A DNA stretch of 64,000 bases from Mercurialis annua (taxonomy: Eukaryota > Streptophyta > Magnoliopsida > Malpighiales > Euphorbiaceae): positions 15,254,501 to 15,318,500 of the forward strand of contig NC_065576.1 in NCBI RefSeq assembly GCF_937616625.2, given 5' to 3'. Made by a program: the position numbers and the translations under genes. Positions 49,212 through 60,962 of this stretch are shown here, in pieces. Numbering within the stretch: the first letter of the stretch is position 1; each line of letters begins with the position of its first letter. The notes beneath the pieces were generated by a model. It ran no database searches. It was not told where the DNA came from and was given only the letters and a program-made list of their open reading frames with translations.

Positions 49212-52200
49212 CTAGTTATCTTTGTCATCCTCGGTGTCCTGCAGTAACGCGCCTCTTACTTTTGCCCTGGCCAAACATTAAATAAGAGGTAAATCTATTG
49301 ACTGAAATATTACTTGAAATGTAATTTTTCTGACTCTAAAATATTTGATAGTATGATCATCTTTACAAGGTTCTTCAGAAGTATGAAGTTGATCAAGCAA
49401 TTTTTTTTGTTACAGTTCAAACCTACGAAAATGTACATTTTGTGGCCTAACTACTAACCTAACATTTTTTGTTATCACTAGAGAGGGGGGCCAGATTTGA
49501 ACAATATTAACTCTAAATAATTTTGTTGTTTTCATCCTCTTTAAATCGGCTCCTTCCACATTCTAGGAATATATGAAATTTCATTTATAATTTATGCAAG
49601 CATATATTTTTTTAACTGATGCTAAAAATTTGGACTGAATCTTATGATTCAATGATCGATTTTCGGTTTACTAATCAAGCATTTCGATTGTCGATTCGAA
49701 TCTCGATTTGACAACTATGAGCATGAACGCGCCCCTTACTTTTGTCCTGCTATAAAACATTTGATAAGAGGTACATCCATTTTAGTGCTGAAATATTACC
49801 CGACTAACATGAGATACTGATATATACTGCCCGCACATACTTGTGCGGTGAGAGGCTTTGGGCAGTAATAAGATCTCCAAATCTTCCCTTGTGTTTGTAG
49901 AGCCTCAGTTTTCAAGATTATGATTTTAAGGTTTACTTTCTCTCTTTAAAGTCAAAACGCCCAATGTCCAACACTCCAGATCAATGGATAAAGAAAATAA
50001 GGTTTTTTTTAGCCATTAAGACTCGGGATCCTCATACTGCCAACACATATCAAATGTGACTAATTGAATACTTTAATCATTAATTTACTCTTTTTCATCC
50101 ATAATCATTTAGAAAAAAATTAAGCTAGCTAGTCGCCAACTTTACCAAATAGCTAATTTTATTTCAGTTACATAATGGCGAGAGTTTCTCTGCATTACGA
50201 ACACTCTCCATCAAGTTATTGTCATAAGTTTTACTCTTTGTAAGCATCAAAATAGAAGGCATTGAAAAGAGTTTGTCTAAAAAACATGTCCAGGGATGTA
50301 ACACGTTTGACTTTGAGATGACTTGTGGGTTTGGGGTCTCAACAATAGGATTTTTATTTTTACTTGGAAGGTTTATAATCCCTTCTCATGAAATTTCATT
50401 TTTCTTCTCTTTATTCTTTTAACCCTTTTGAGCAGAAAAGATGAAAAATATTGAGGGCGGAGAATGTCCAACAAGTAAAGTTGTTTCAACAGTAAATAGT
50501 TTAGGGGATTAGAGGCGTAGAAACACAGGCTCTGGGGAAAAGCTACATGCATATGCACTCATTCTCCACTACACCCACACTAGCTTGATTGAACTTTATT
50601 TTAACACTAATGATAAAGATGTCAACAGTATATATGCATGCTCTGCAAGGTTGTGATTTAAGAACTGAAAACTCACAAAACACATAACTCTTAAATAAGA
50701 AGTTAATATGAGAAGTAATAGGTCGTAGAGATTAAAATGTTGAACAAAAATACCTGCGGTATGCGGGTACAACACGGTTAGTAACTTTCTTTGATGTTGG
50801 ATCTTGAGCTGATCGCTTGTCTGTTTTTTTACAATAGGTTAGCAAAGTGTTACATACTTTCCATTGAAAAAATTACTCTTAACTTTTAACAGCAAAATTC
50901 TAACTATCAGCGGATAGGAAACAGAGCAAACTCTGCAAATAAATTGCTGCCAGATTGCTGAGGTAATTACACTCCCAACTAGTTAAAATGAATTAAGAAG
51001 AATATGACTAGACTGTATTTCATTAAATAAGATGATGGCATTTCTAAGTACAACTCTACAGTGAGAGGCACAGTTTATGATCACAGATTACTAGAACAGC
51101 ACATTGTTTATTGTTGTCAACATCTGCAAACCATGATATACTCGTAAGATACAGATATAATTTCAGCACATTACTCTTTTCAAGTCGCACTTTTTACCAC
51201 GTTTTAGAAAACTTTTGTTCCTAATTTAAATTTTCCAAGGGTTCTCTATGGTGCAAATAACCTTTATATAAAAGGTTAGAAGCTAATTATTGTTCAAATG
51301 CCGTGAATGATCGTTTTTCATTTCATTTTGAAAAACTTCATCTATCAAACTGGTATTATATGCACAGCAACAGATACACTTAGTCCAACAGACATATCAA
51401 GGCTGTATACATCATAATGAGTAAAGCAAACATATACAGTAAAACTAGAACAATTAAAATAAAAGGGAGCATACCTGGGGGATTTTGTGATCCATTGTCT
51501 GAAGAGTTCATCTTTCCTGACTTTTGCCTCTTTTCCGCTTGGCTCTGGATACTAGCATCCTGTGAAACATAAGTTTCAGTCAAAAGAGGTTATGGAGGAT
51601 CATATTGCAGCCAACAAACTCATATATGACAGCTCATTGGATCATTATAAAAAAAAATCATTTTAACATTTTTATAACTTTTGGAATGAAATATAGATGT
51701 TAAACACAAGTTGATAAAACCTGTCATCTAAACACTGACCAAAAATGGAAGTAACCATTGGTAATTAAGTCCTTCATAAAACAAGATCATGTTGAAAGTT
51801 CCTAAAGTGATCAAGTAGGTCCTGGACATGGCTGATGGCACTGACAACAAAAAAGAAATTTCGAAACCCATGATGATTTCAACAAATTCCATTAATCAGA
51901 TAAGTTCTCGATACAATCTCCTTCTCATTTAAGCAAATAACAGCTTTTACATCTATGAGGAGATCATCTCGTTTAGAATCAATAAATTTTTTCTTCGTGT
52001 TTAAAAAAATAAATACTTCTAAGGAACTCTTTCTTAAATCATAATAGAACAGTAAAAGAATCCATATATCTAGAATATCTACCAAATCAAGTTATTTTCT
52101 TTGACATGTATTAATGAATTTATTAGGAAAGATCCACTCATGGATGGCAATCCCATATATGTTTAATTGCTGATTTTTATTACTATCTCTTGTTATCCTT

Positions 52201-54597
52201 CTTGAAACTAGTTGTCCTCTCTCTATACCATTCTTACTTCTCTGCACCGGTAATATCATAGCTTAACAGTTATAAGTAATTAATTAGGCAGATATGTCAG
52301 TAAATTTTTAATTTCAAATCCCAGCCCATCATAAAGCTCATGGAGGCAAGTCCTTCCAGATTTACATTCAACTAGTTAAAGCATTAAAGCTATCTATCTT
52401 TACTATTTGAACTTGCTTGAAGCTTTATACTAAATAGATGAATATATTAACTTTTGCTTACTTTTCAAAGCCAAAAATTGCTTCTTATAGACCTCAAGGT
52501 TTCATAATCCAAATTCTATGAAATGGAATTGTTTTAATGACCAGTATAAATTACTAATGAGTATTTAGTGTTTATATACGGAAAAAAATTGATAACAAAA
52601 GATTGTGATGCGACAACAAAAGAAGAATTGATTGAAAGAATACTATTAATATTTCACTTGTCGTAAGAATATTGTGTTAAGAGCCTAGAAAACATAAGGA
52701 AATGATTCTTTGTGCGAGCCTTGAAAACACAAAGGGATAGGGTTTTAATACGAGTCTTGAGCTTGACTTTTGAAAACACTTATAAATATTGTAAGTGAGC
52801 CTTGAAAATCCTTTTGGTTTGAGTTAATCCTAGAGAAACTCAAATTGTGTGTGAACTTTCCAAAACACTCACTTAGACGAGTGAAATCTCAAGTGGTTGC
52901 TTAAGATGTAGGAGAGAATTTGCTCTAGACCACTAAAATATAATCCCCGCGTAAGTTCTCCAGCCCTTATCTCTTTCATTTATCTTCTACTTCTTCCCTA
53001 TTCTTTATAATTTGATTGTATGGTTGATTAAGGGTTGAAGAATTTAATTAGGGAGTATTTTTAAGCAACAATTTCCTCTTGCTGCCTATTGGGGCTTCTA
53101 TTTGGTGTCAAAGGGGAGTATGATTGAATGGGAGAGGTTGATAAGAGAGAAATGAGAGGTAGTCATTGGTAATTATGAAATATTAAGTTAAACACAACTT
53201 GGACCATGAACAAGCTGAAATCATTTATCACTAAAAAGACAAAATGGAGAGAGACAAGTCAAGTGCATATTTGTATTAGAGATTTTGAAGTTGCTACCAT
53301 TGATTTTTCTATGTTCTCAATTTCTTAACTATTATATTGGTGTAATTTACATTTGGTTTTCATCATTCTAATACCAAAACTATACTTAAATATTCTCAGT
53401 CTGTACCTAACAGTAACCAACAATAGATTTACTAATGTAAGCTTTCATCTATAGATAAAAAAATGAGCATGTTCCTTGTGAGACGTGAGGATCCAATTTG
53501 TTCTTCAGATATCACTCACTGGATTCTAAAAAAAATGTGTCGCCAACCAAAAACGAGAAGAAAACTTGTTTTTGCATTAAAGATCCAAAATGAGTTGAAA
53601 ATAAAACCATATGGTTGTTTAATTAAACAGGAAGCATACCTTTTCAACTGATACCACTTTTGTCAACATTGATGCACATTCGTTACCTGAAGACAGAACC
53701 AAAGAAACAACTTACAATTACTATATTTTTTTCATTTATAAGTTATAACTAACAAGTATATTATAATCTGCCTAAAGTGAAATCTTAATAGTAAAAGACG
53801 AGATGAGCAAGCAAGCGCGAGTGTAATCTCACAGATGCTGAATCATTAAAGAGAGCTAAACCCTTTTAAAATATGAATCACATAAATAACTCTGAAAAGT
53901 AATTATTGAGAAAGAAGGAAAAAAAAGACAACCTTTGAGTGTGTTGAAGAGGGCGAAAGATAAACGAGCTATAGCATCATTTGCAGCGGAATCCGTAAGT
54001 TTTGGGAGAGAAACAGAAATGAGAGGCATTCCTTTAGATTTCTGAGCCACTAATTTAGCAGATGCTACACCTACAGAACACAACACGAACGGATTGTTTC
54101 CTATTATTCATACTCTATTAATTCACCCATTACTATTCCATAATCAAAATTATGCAAAATAAGTAAAAAAAAACATAGAATTTTCGAAATTGAGAGCACA
54201 TTGTAAAAGAAAGAGATAATGAGTTACCGCCAGGGTTGTGGAGCATAAGCTTAAGATCCTCAGATTGAAGAGAAGCTACAAGGTAGTCAATAAACTCAGA
54301 CCAGGAGCCCCCAATTCCAATACTATCCCTCTGCATAACAAAATTTAGTTTTTTTTTTATACAGACAAATATTGAAAGAAAAAAACAGCATTAGAAATCT
54401 TGAGAAAGGGAAGTGACCATGTCGTCGAGCTGCTCAAGTGATTTAACAGCGGCGAAAGTATTGGAGTGGAAATCAGTAGCGCAAATTTGGAGATGAGAGT
54501 CATCGGGAGCGAATATATGCATCAAGAATGGGTAATCTGACGATGAGCACTCGACTTTTGGTTGTGCGTAGATTGCTTTAAACTCTTCAAATCCCAT
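49212..54597 (-). CDS. Seven-exon gene, candidate plant PAXX/XRCC4-superfamily protein
   Basis: Exons are 54597-54418, 54330-54228, 54070-53933, 53686-53640, 51559-51475, 50820-50754 and 49266-49212. Frame closes exactly (675 nt, 224 aa). The N-terminal part has a beta-rich look (PFLMHIFAPDDSHLQICATD, then FIDYLVASLQSEDLKLML and ISVSLPKL), followed by a helix ending in FALFNTLKG, a short linker, a charged stretch (QSQAEKRQKSGK), and a conserved basic tail KVTNRVVPAYRRAKVRGALL ending in an acidic DTEDDKDN. The layout (small head, helix, basic then acidic tail) resembles the end-joining factor PAXX; this is inference from pattern, not a search. I recall close plant homologues annotated only as uncharacterised. 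Intron 4 (about 2 kb) holds repeat-like DNA. Confidence 0.72.
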
Positions 54598-55086
54598 TCT
54601 CACTTCTTATTTTCATCAACAACAAATATGTTCATTTTATCCCTCCAAACTTCCACAAAAATTTAAACTATGTTTTTTTAAGTTTTATTACTATTGAATT
54701 TATGTCTTGTTACCGACCAGTCGGAGTGAGCATGCTTCGGGGTTATCCGGGCAAAAATTGAATCTCCGAATCGGTACCAATAATAGATTTGGTTCGGAGA
54801 TTTTATTTTTCGGTACGGTTCCGTGCAGAAGGATTCGATACGGATATCATTAGAACCGAGGATATTATTTTATTTATAACTTGGTCTCTAATATTATGTA
54901 ATATATTATTTTCACTCTTTAAATTAATTAGCTATTAATTCATTGCATTGATTTTATATTTCAAACTATCACAAATAAATAATCGTTAATAAAATAAAAA
55001 GCACAATATTTATGTTTTCATTCGATTTAATATTAAATTTTTGGTTATTTGATTAGGATACTCTTATCATCTCAAGACAAAAACTA
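54598..55086. other. Upstream region of the seven-exon gene
   Basis: Presumed promoter side of the minus-strand gene. Phrases on TCGGTAC and GGTTCGG at 54735-54850 resemble text at 57065-57170, suggesting one larger inserted element between them, but no target duplication was confirmed. Confidence 0.4.
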
Positions 55087-56709
55087 CTCCCTTCGTCCTA
55101 ATAGAGTTGTCCACTTAGCTTTTAGGGCTTTTTACATAAACATATATCTTTTGTAAAAATATAACTTTTATACGGATCACAGTTTTCAATATGAAAACTA
55201 CCATGAACGCTGAATATTATTACTTTTTTACGGACATCATATATATACTGCTCCAAGTCAGAACCTCATAAACCAAATAATTTTCTCTCTCCTCAAATTT
55301 CTCTCTCATTTCTCTCTCTCAACTCACCTTTTGTTTTTCGCATCAATCCGCCTCCGTCGTTCCATTTTCATCGTTTCTCTTCCATTTTCCACCTCCGCCG
55401 TTCCGTCGTTCCGTCTTCGTCTCGCTGTCATCTTTCTTTTATCGTTTTGATTTCAGATCTGGAATTTTTTGTTAATTTTTTCATTTTTAGATTTGTAATT
55501 TGTTAATTTTTTACGGTTTTTTCACCATTAAACATTTATAAAGAGTATTTTTAATACTCATTTCATGTTATGTAGAATAATTTTGCGATTTTATGGAATA
55601 AAATTCTGTTATTTCTGCATTTTTCTTGTGTTTCTGCGTTTTTTTATATTCTGCAGAACGATTTGTTAATGATGATTGATTGCTGAATTATTGTAATGTC
55701 ACAGTGTTGTAGATTTTATGTTGATTTTGTGTTGATATTATGTTGATATCAACCGTTTTTTTTTTAACTTTGGCAAATAAGATAATATTGTCTGTGAAAT
55801 AAACTAAAAAATTAAATTAAATTAAATTGAGACTATATAATGATATGATAGTATCGGGAAAGAAGACAAATAATGAAGTTGAATTATTATAATGTTACAG
55901 TGTTGATATTGTGTTGATTTTTGTTGATTTTAGTATTGGTGAAGAAGAAAATAATGATATGCAATGTTACAATGTTGATCTTATGTTGATATTGTGTTGA
56001 TATTATATTGATATTTAGTTGATTTTATCATTAACGAAAAAGGATACATTATATGTGAAATAAAATAAAAGAAATTGAAAAAATTTAAAAAAAATAAAAA
56101 TTAGTGTAAAAAAAGATTGAAAAATTTAAATTAGTTAGTTTATTACATATGTTGATTTCGTGTTGATTTCATATTGATATTAAAACTGGCGAAAAACATC
56201 AACAATAAAAAAAAGTCAAAATCCAAAAAATCAAAAAAATTAAAAAAAATTAAAATTAAAATATGTGATAAATATTAAATGCAGGAATATAATTGTGAAA
56301 AAAAATGATGAAAAAAAATGTTAGAAAATGGGAGTTAATCTAAAAAGTAAAGTTTTTTTTTCAAAAAGTAGTATAAAAGAAAAGAAAGTTGGTATGAAAT
56401 GTAAAGATTTAGAAGAGATGGTAAAAAAGTAAATGTTGGAGAAAAAATAGTATTTTATATAAAAAGCCCTAGCTTTTATCACACAGTTTAAGACAAGCAA
56501 TTATTGTTCAGAGGTTTTGTAAAAATTTCTTACTTTTTTTGTCATACTCCTTTTTAATATAGGGTACCTTTCAATTTACTCATTAGTGGATTTTAAATAG
56601 GGGTAATATAGGAAAACTGAGTGTAAAAATTAGTTACTTTTTGAAAGTGGACAAGAATTTTGGGACAAAAAAATTTCTCAAAGTTGACAACTCTATTGAG
56701 ACGAGGGAG
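55087..56709. mobile_element. Stowaway/Mariner-like MITE, interrupted
   Basis: The left end CTCCCTTCGTCCTAATAGAG and the right end (minus CTCCCTCGTCTCAATAGAG) form a terminal inverted repeat close to the plant Stowaway consensus, flanked by TA on both sides (55085-55086 and 56710-56711). Without the nested element it is about 270 bp, a normal size. Confidence 0.82.
55125..56469. mobile_element. Non-autonomous MULE nested in the MITE, TSD TAGCTTTTA
   Basis: Perfect 9-bp duplications TAGCTTTTA lie at 55116-55124 and 56470-56478. The ends are inverted: GGGCTTTTTACATAA at the left and, on minus from the right, GGGCTTTTTATATAA. The interior has leader-like pyrimidine-rich DNA (55260-55440; ccgtcgttccgtc) and then many copies of TGTTGAT(A/T)TT (55715-56170). 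No ORF is seen. The pyrimidine-rich part could be captured host leader sequence. Confidence 0.85.
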
Positions 56710-57012
56710 TATATCATTTTTATTAAAATTGTGTAATTGTGGCCAATAATAGAGAAATATAAATATATACTAAATTGTTGATATCAATTTTAAAAAAATA
56801 TTTTTAATAATTATTAAATTCTTGACAAATTCATATAATTTTTATTGAAATAAATAAATAATTATATTTTTATGTAAATTTATATATAGACTAATATTTC
56901 TAATATATATTATTTAATTTTATAAAATAGTTTTAAAGTATAGTAATTCAAAGGCAATACAAATATTCCTAAAAAAAAGGTAATATGAAAATAATTATCA
57001 AATTAAAAATAG

Positions 57013-57058
<46 letters not shown>

Positions 57059-57674
57059 TGTTCTTATGTTATAAGTTCGGTACTTCTGTTCTGTAAGGTT
57101 CTCGGTACGGTTATTTATCTAAAATTCAAAACCGTACCAAAAAAACAATTTCGGTACGGTTCGGTTCGGAGAAAGTCAATGGTCAACAGGTATTTTTCCG
57201 GTCATGGATATTTTCGGTCCGATTTTCAATTCGATTTTGAAGATATCCAGGATTCTTGCACACTCCTACGCGAGCCACGTGAAGGATTACGCGAGCCCAG
57301 ACAAAAGAAAGGCGAGTGTCGTATTCACCTATTGGGACGTCTGATTGAAGGATCACATCACTCCGTGATTTCTGCCGAACATGGGTAACCCACGATCAAC
57401 GGTTATCTTTTCACCAAGGGCTATAAAATCCTCGTCTCCGGCATTAGCCAGAGCTTAATTTCGTATCTTTAAAAACTTAATTTTACTTGTTAATCTCTCA
57501 GTCAATATGCTAGTTTATTGGAGTTGTTTCCAGACTCCAGCCTGGTTCCTTCTGACTTTGTTTCATATTCAGGTGCTCGGTCAGAGACCTATACATTTTG
57601 AAAGTTATCATTTGGTGCGGTGAGCGTGAAACACACCTCAGTTTTAGTTTTTCGCCATGGAAGAAGAGAAGAGA
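56710..57674. other. A/T-rich DNA and possible LTR end
   Basis: An (AT)n run is at about 57016-57051. At 57270-57600 there is text with CTATAAAATCC (about 57420) and, after 'acctataca' (to 57595), 'ttggtgcggtgagcgtg', which looks like an LTR end plus primer site of another retroelement. No TSD or partner LTR was found. Confidence 0.4.
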
Positions 57675-58640
57675 TGTCACGATCCGATTTCTCAAGTAGA
57701 GACCGGTGTTAGGGAATGTGAGTAGTAGTTTCGAAACCCGTAACAGGCTTTAAAATACTGTAATTTGCTACTTTATAAAACATTATGATTAACAAATTAC
57801 AACCTCATTTAAAAATAGTTTCAATATAACTAGTTTGAAATATAATCATAACATATATAATATGTTTATAAAACATATGACCTCATTTATAAAAAAACAT
57901 TTTTAAAAAAAAACATTGGAGTTAAAATGCTTTAACATTTATACATAATTATTAAACCATAAGATTACTACGGTCTTTTAGAATATAAATTTTATTTCAT
58001 GTCTCGTATGAAATGACTCTCAAGAAAATAAATTTTGAAAGCTTTTTTTAAATCACTCTAGACTTTGTTGTAAAATTAGATGGACAATGTGATGAGTATA
58101 AAACTGAGTGAGATCACTTTATGTAAATTAGAGTTTCTTGAAAATATTCTTAAACCTCCTTTTCATTTGAACTCACTAGTTAACACTCTTTTGCAAATAA
58201 CATGAAAATATTTATATAAAATATTTCGAAAGTCGATAGATTTATAAATGTTTCTATAATATGACTATTGACTTATGATCACTTTTATTTAACCTCACCT
58301 ATATGATATCGATAGTAAAGCCATTCTATGCATTCTATTCAGCTAACTTCGTTAACTAAGCCAACTGATGTATCCTCACATCGATAGTAAAACCAACCGA
58401 TGTATTATATGCACCTGACATCGTTAGCGAAGTCAATTGATGTATTTTATATGCCTGAAATCGATAGCGAAGCCAACCAATGTATTAAAAACTCCTGATA
58501 TCGATAGTGAAGCCAACTGATGTACCTTATTCGTGTTATACCAATCACTCTCATACAGGTCGTATAAAATAAATAGTTGACTTCACCTGTATGATGACTC
58601 TTAACTCAACCTATGTTGTATATCGACCAAACCAACAATA
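57675..58640 (-). mobile_element. Degraded LTR fragment of the recurring superfamily
   Basis: It starts TGTCACGATCCGATTTCTC at 57675 and follows the shared end block (gagaccggtgttagggaatg, gtttcgaaacccgtaac). A decayed form of the 40-bp repeat (on CATCGATAGCGAAGCCAACC) recurs about five times at 58300-58530. The other end is not recognisable. Confidence 0.65.
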
Positions 58641-60117
58641 ACATATAGCAGGTATAAACCTAATCATACTAATGCAATATGAATATTAACTAGGCGATAT
58701 ATTGCTAATGTGTCCCGTCTTGGGAACAAATACTGTTAATTTTGTATTCTTAATTATTGAAAGTTCTTTTCATACATTATGCGTATTCATAAATTGTATA
58801 TTATTCATTCATGTTGTGTATTATGTGTATTTGTTTCATATACCTTATACATAGTATCTTTATTATGACTCATGTACTAACAAACACAACACGTTTTAAA
58901 ACAAATAACAAACAATCCATAATTTAAACATACATATTTATTCACCTTTAAAACATAACTTAACGATATGTATAGTATATAGTATTGTGAGCGGAGCGGG
59001 GTTTGGGGGTCGCTCGCCCATACTTATGGCTGACTTCATGATTTGGAAATGTTTGAAAATGTAGTCGCCATCTAGTTCCGTTAAGAAATGTTTTTCATAC
59101 CGATTAGATAACTAAACTCGCTTATGAGATTATCATGTATCATATCAAAAAGATCGGGTTCATGGACATTTTACTGAAACTCTACTTGACCTATCGATTA
59201 TATTTTTATTTACTAGGCATATCCGGTTATTTCTCATCTCGACATTCATGCAATTCATAAAATAATGTATTAGAAAGTAAACACGTATGCAAGCAATAAA
59301 GGAAAGCAATAAATCATATAAGACCCGCATACTTGATCTGAACCAGTGTATGACGTAAGTAGCAGGTACTTCTAAGCATACATCTAATCCTGGGATGTCT
59401 ATCAAATCAGATTAGTGGCTGGCCCAAAATAAATTGGGACAATGCCCCTTATAACATAAATTAAGGTTCTACAACTAATTACATGTCCGTAGGCTCAAAT
59501 TTATTTTTCCGAGCTAAATTTACCACAGAGTTGTGAATACTATTAAACCTTGAATGTAAATTTTTTCATGTATCGACATTCATGCAATTCTTAAAAAGAA
59601 CCAAACGAAGTGGCAGAGAGTATTAAACCTTGAATGTAAATTTTTTCTATTACTAATTCAATTGTCTTGTATAAATACTTGATAAATAAAATATTTTATT
59701 GATTAGCGTTTGCTTTAAATCTAATAATATAATTTTTACTGAAACTAAATCTTATCTACAATTATTTTATGACCGAAATATTTTGAATTTTATAACGCTT
59801 AATTTAAGTTAGTAATTTAAAATATAGCCATTTTAAATTATTTTTTGTATATATATTAATGTTTGTAATATTTTTTTTATCCGACTTTCTGTTTAGATAA
59901 ATACTAACAATTATCCTCAATAATGATAAATAATCAAAAAAACTAAAAAAATTACTTTTGTACTTCATCCGTCCCGTAAAGATAGAAAAATTGCATTATC
60001 ATAAAAATTAAAAAGTCTGTGATTTAGCTACAGACTCATCTGTCACTAATTATGAATTAAGCGATGAATTTAGAGTGCTGTTAAATTTCGTCGCTAAAAC
60101 CAGCTATTTTAGTAGTG
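58641..60117. other. Intergenic A/T-rich DNA
   Basis: No gene is supported. A 25-bp phrase on TATTAAACCTTGAATGTAAA is repeated at about 59547 and 59623. The stretch 58985-59030 is G/C-rich (gcggagcggggtttgggggtcgctcgcc) and unexplained. Confidence 0.5.
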
Positions 60118-60345
60118 TTGTGAGTTATTAATTAAACCTTGTAAAAACTGTTTATTGTGAATTAGGAGTGTAGCTTTATAAAAATTGCAAGTTAGATGTT
60201 GAGCTTATAAAAATACCATTTTTATGTAAATTGTTCAAATGTTATTGAATTTACAAATCTTAATTTTTTATTAAGTAGCGGATGCAATTAGATTTTGAAC
60301 CCAGACACTTTAAAATTGCTTTATCAATTTCTAACTTGCTTTCTA
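60118..60345 (+). repeat. Dispersed repeat matching 15790-15985
   Basis: It shares diverged text with the copia-type LTR fragment at 15.8 kb (ccttgtaaaa, attaggagt-tagctt, aagttagatgtt-agct, cactttaaaattgcttt). It is truncated at both ends. Confidence 0.5.
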
Positions 60346-60656
60346 TTCTTTATTTAATCAATTTATTAAATTTATTTAAATAACACCCCCTTTTAAAGTT
60401 GTATTTGGAATTTCACAACATGATCAAAAATATAGAATAAAATTGAAATCAACTACAATCAATTATTTTTTGTAATATCAATTTGATCATTGTGTCAAAA
60501 TATTTTGATTCTCTCACAATTTTAAATTACAAATGAATATGATATAAATACATAGAGAATCAAACTTGATATCAAACAAAAACTGAAAACATGATTTGTT
60601 AGATATCATGAAAGAAAACATGAAATCCAACGTAAAAGAGAGTGTTGTGCCGATGT

Positions 60657-60905
60657 TTATTCTTGACCACCGCGGCACCTATTGGTTCTTAAGCAGCCAC
60701 GATCGTGATTGTAAGCCGGGGTGAGCGTAGCCTTGTTGTTAGATTGGCAGCCAGGTAGCGAAATACCTCCCGGTAGTCGACATAAATCACCTTCGGGGTT
60801 AGGGCCGGGATGTTTCGGAATTGCTTTGGCTTCTGTACAGTTGATCAATGCAGCTAAAGCTATGATAGCCAAACAAAACAACCCTACCCCTCTCTTTCCC
60901 ATCAT
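60657..60905 (-). CDS. RALF-like secreted cysteine-rich peptide
   Basis: A single exon of 82 aa. A signal peptide is evident (MGKRGVGLFCLAIIALAALI, cut probably near CTEA). The mature part has four cysteines, with spacing C-x10-C, then C-x5-C at the C-terminus in RGCLRTNRCRGG, which closely matches the RALF tail RGC-x5-C-RGG. The YISY receptor-binding motif of canonical RALFs and the dibasic S1P cleavage site are absent, so it would belong with the short divergent RALFs if the call is right. RALFs are apoplastic peptides sensed by CrRLK1L kinases. A TATA box lies about 50 bp upstream. Another cysteine-rich peptide family is possible. Confidence 0.6.
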   Translation of the reverse strand: MMGKRGVGLFCLAIIALAALINCTEAKAIPKHPGPNPEGDLCRLPGGISLPGCQSNNKATLTPAYNHDRGCLRTNRCRGGQE

Positions 60906-60953
60906 CTCGTTTGCTTTCTTTGTTTGAGAATTTAATAAGCATGCACTTGGGAG

Positions 60954-60962
60954 TTTATATAG
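60954..60962 (-). promoter_or_regulatory. TATA box of the RALF-like gene
   Basis: The minus strand reads CTATATAAAC, placed about 50 bp before the ATG at 60905. That suits a short leader starting roughly 30 bp downstream of the box. Confidence 0.6.

Noticed and set aside
53463..53651. Plus-strand 62-codon ORF
   Set aside because: Overlaps an intron and exon 4 of the seven-exon minus gene; no domain.
54712..57283. hAT-type element bounded by GGAGTG-like ends and GGTTCGG text
   Set aside because: End similarity is weak and the 8-bp flanks do not match; left as a note only.
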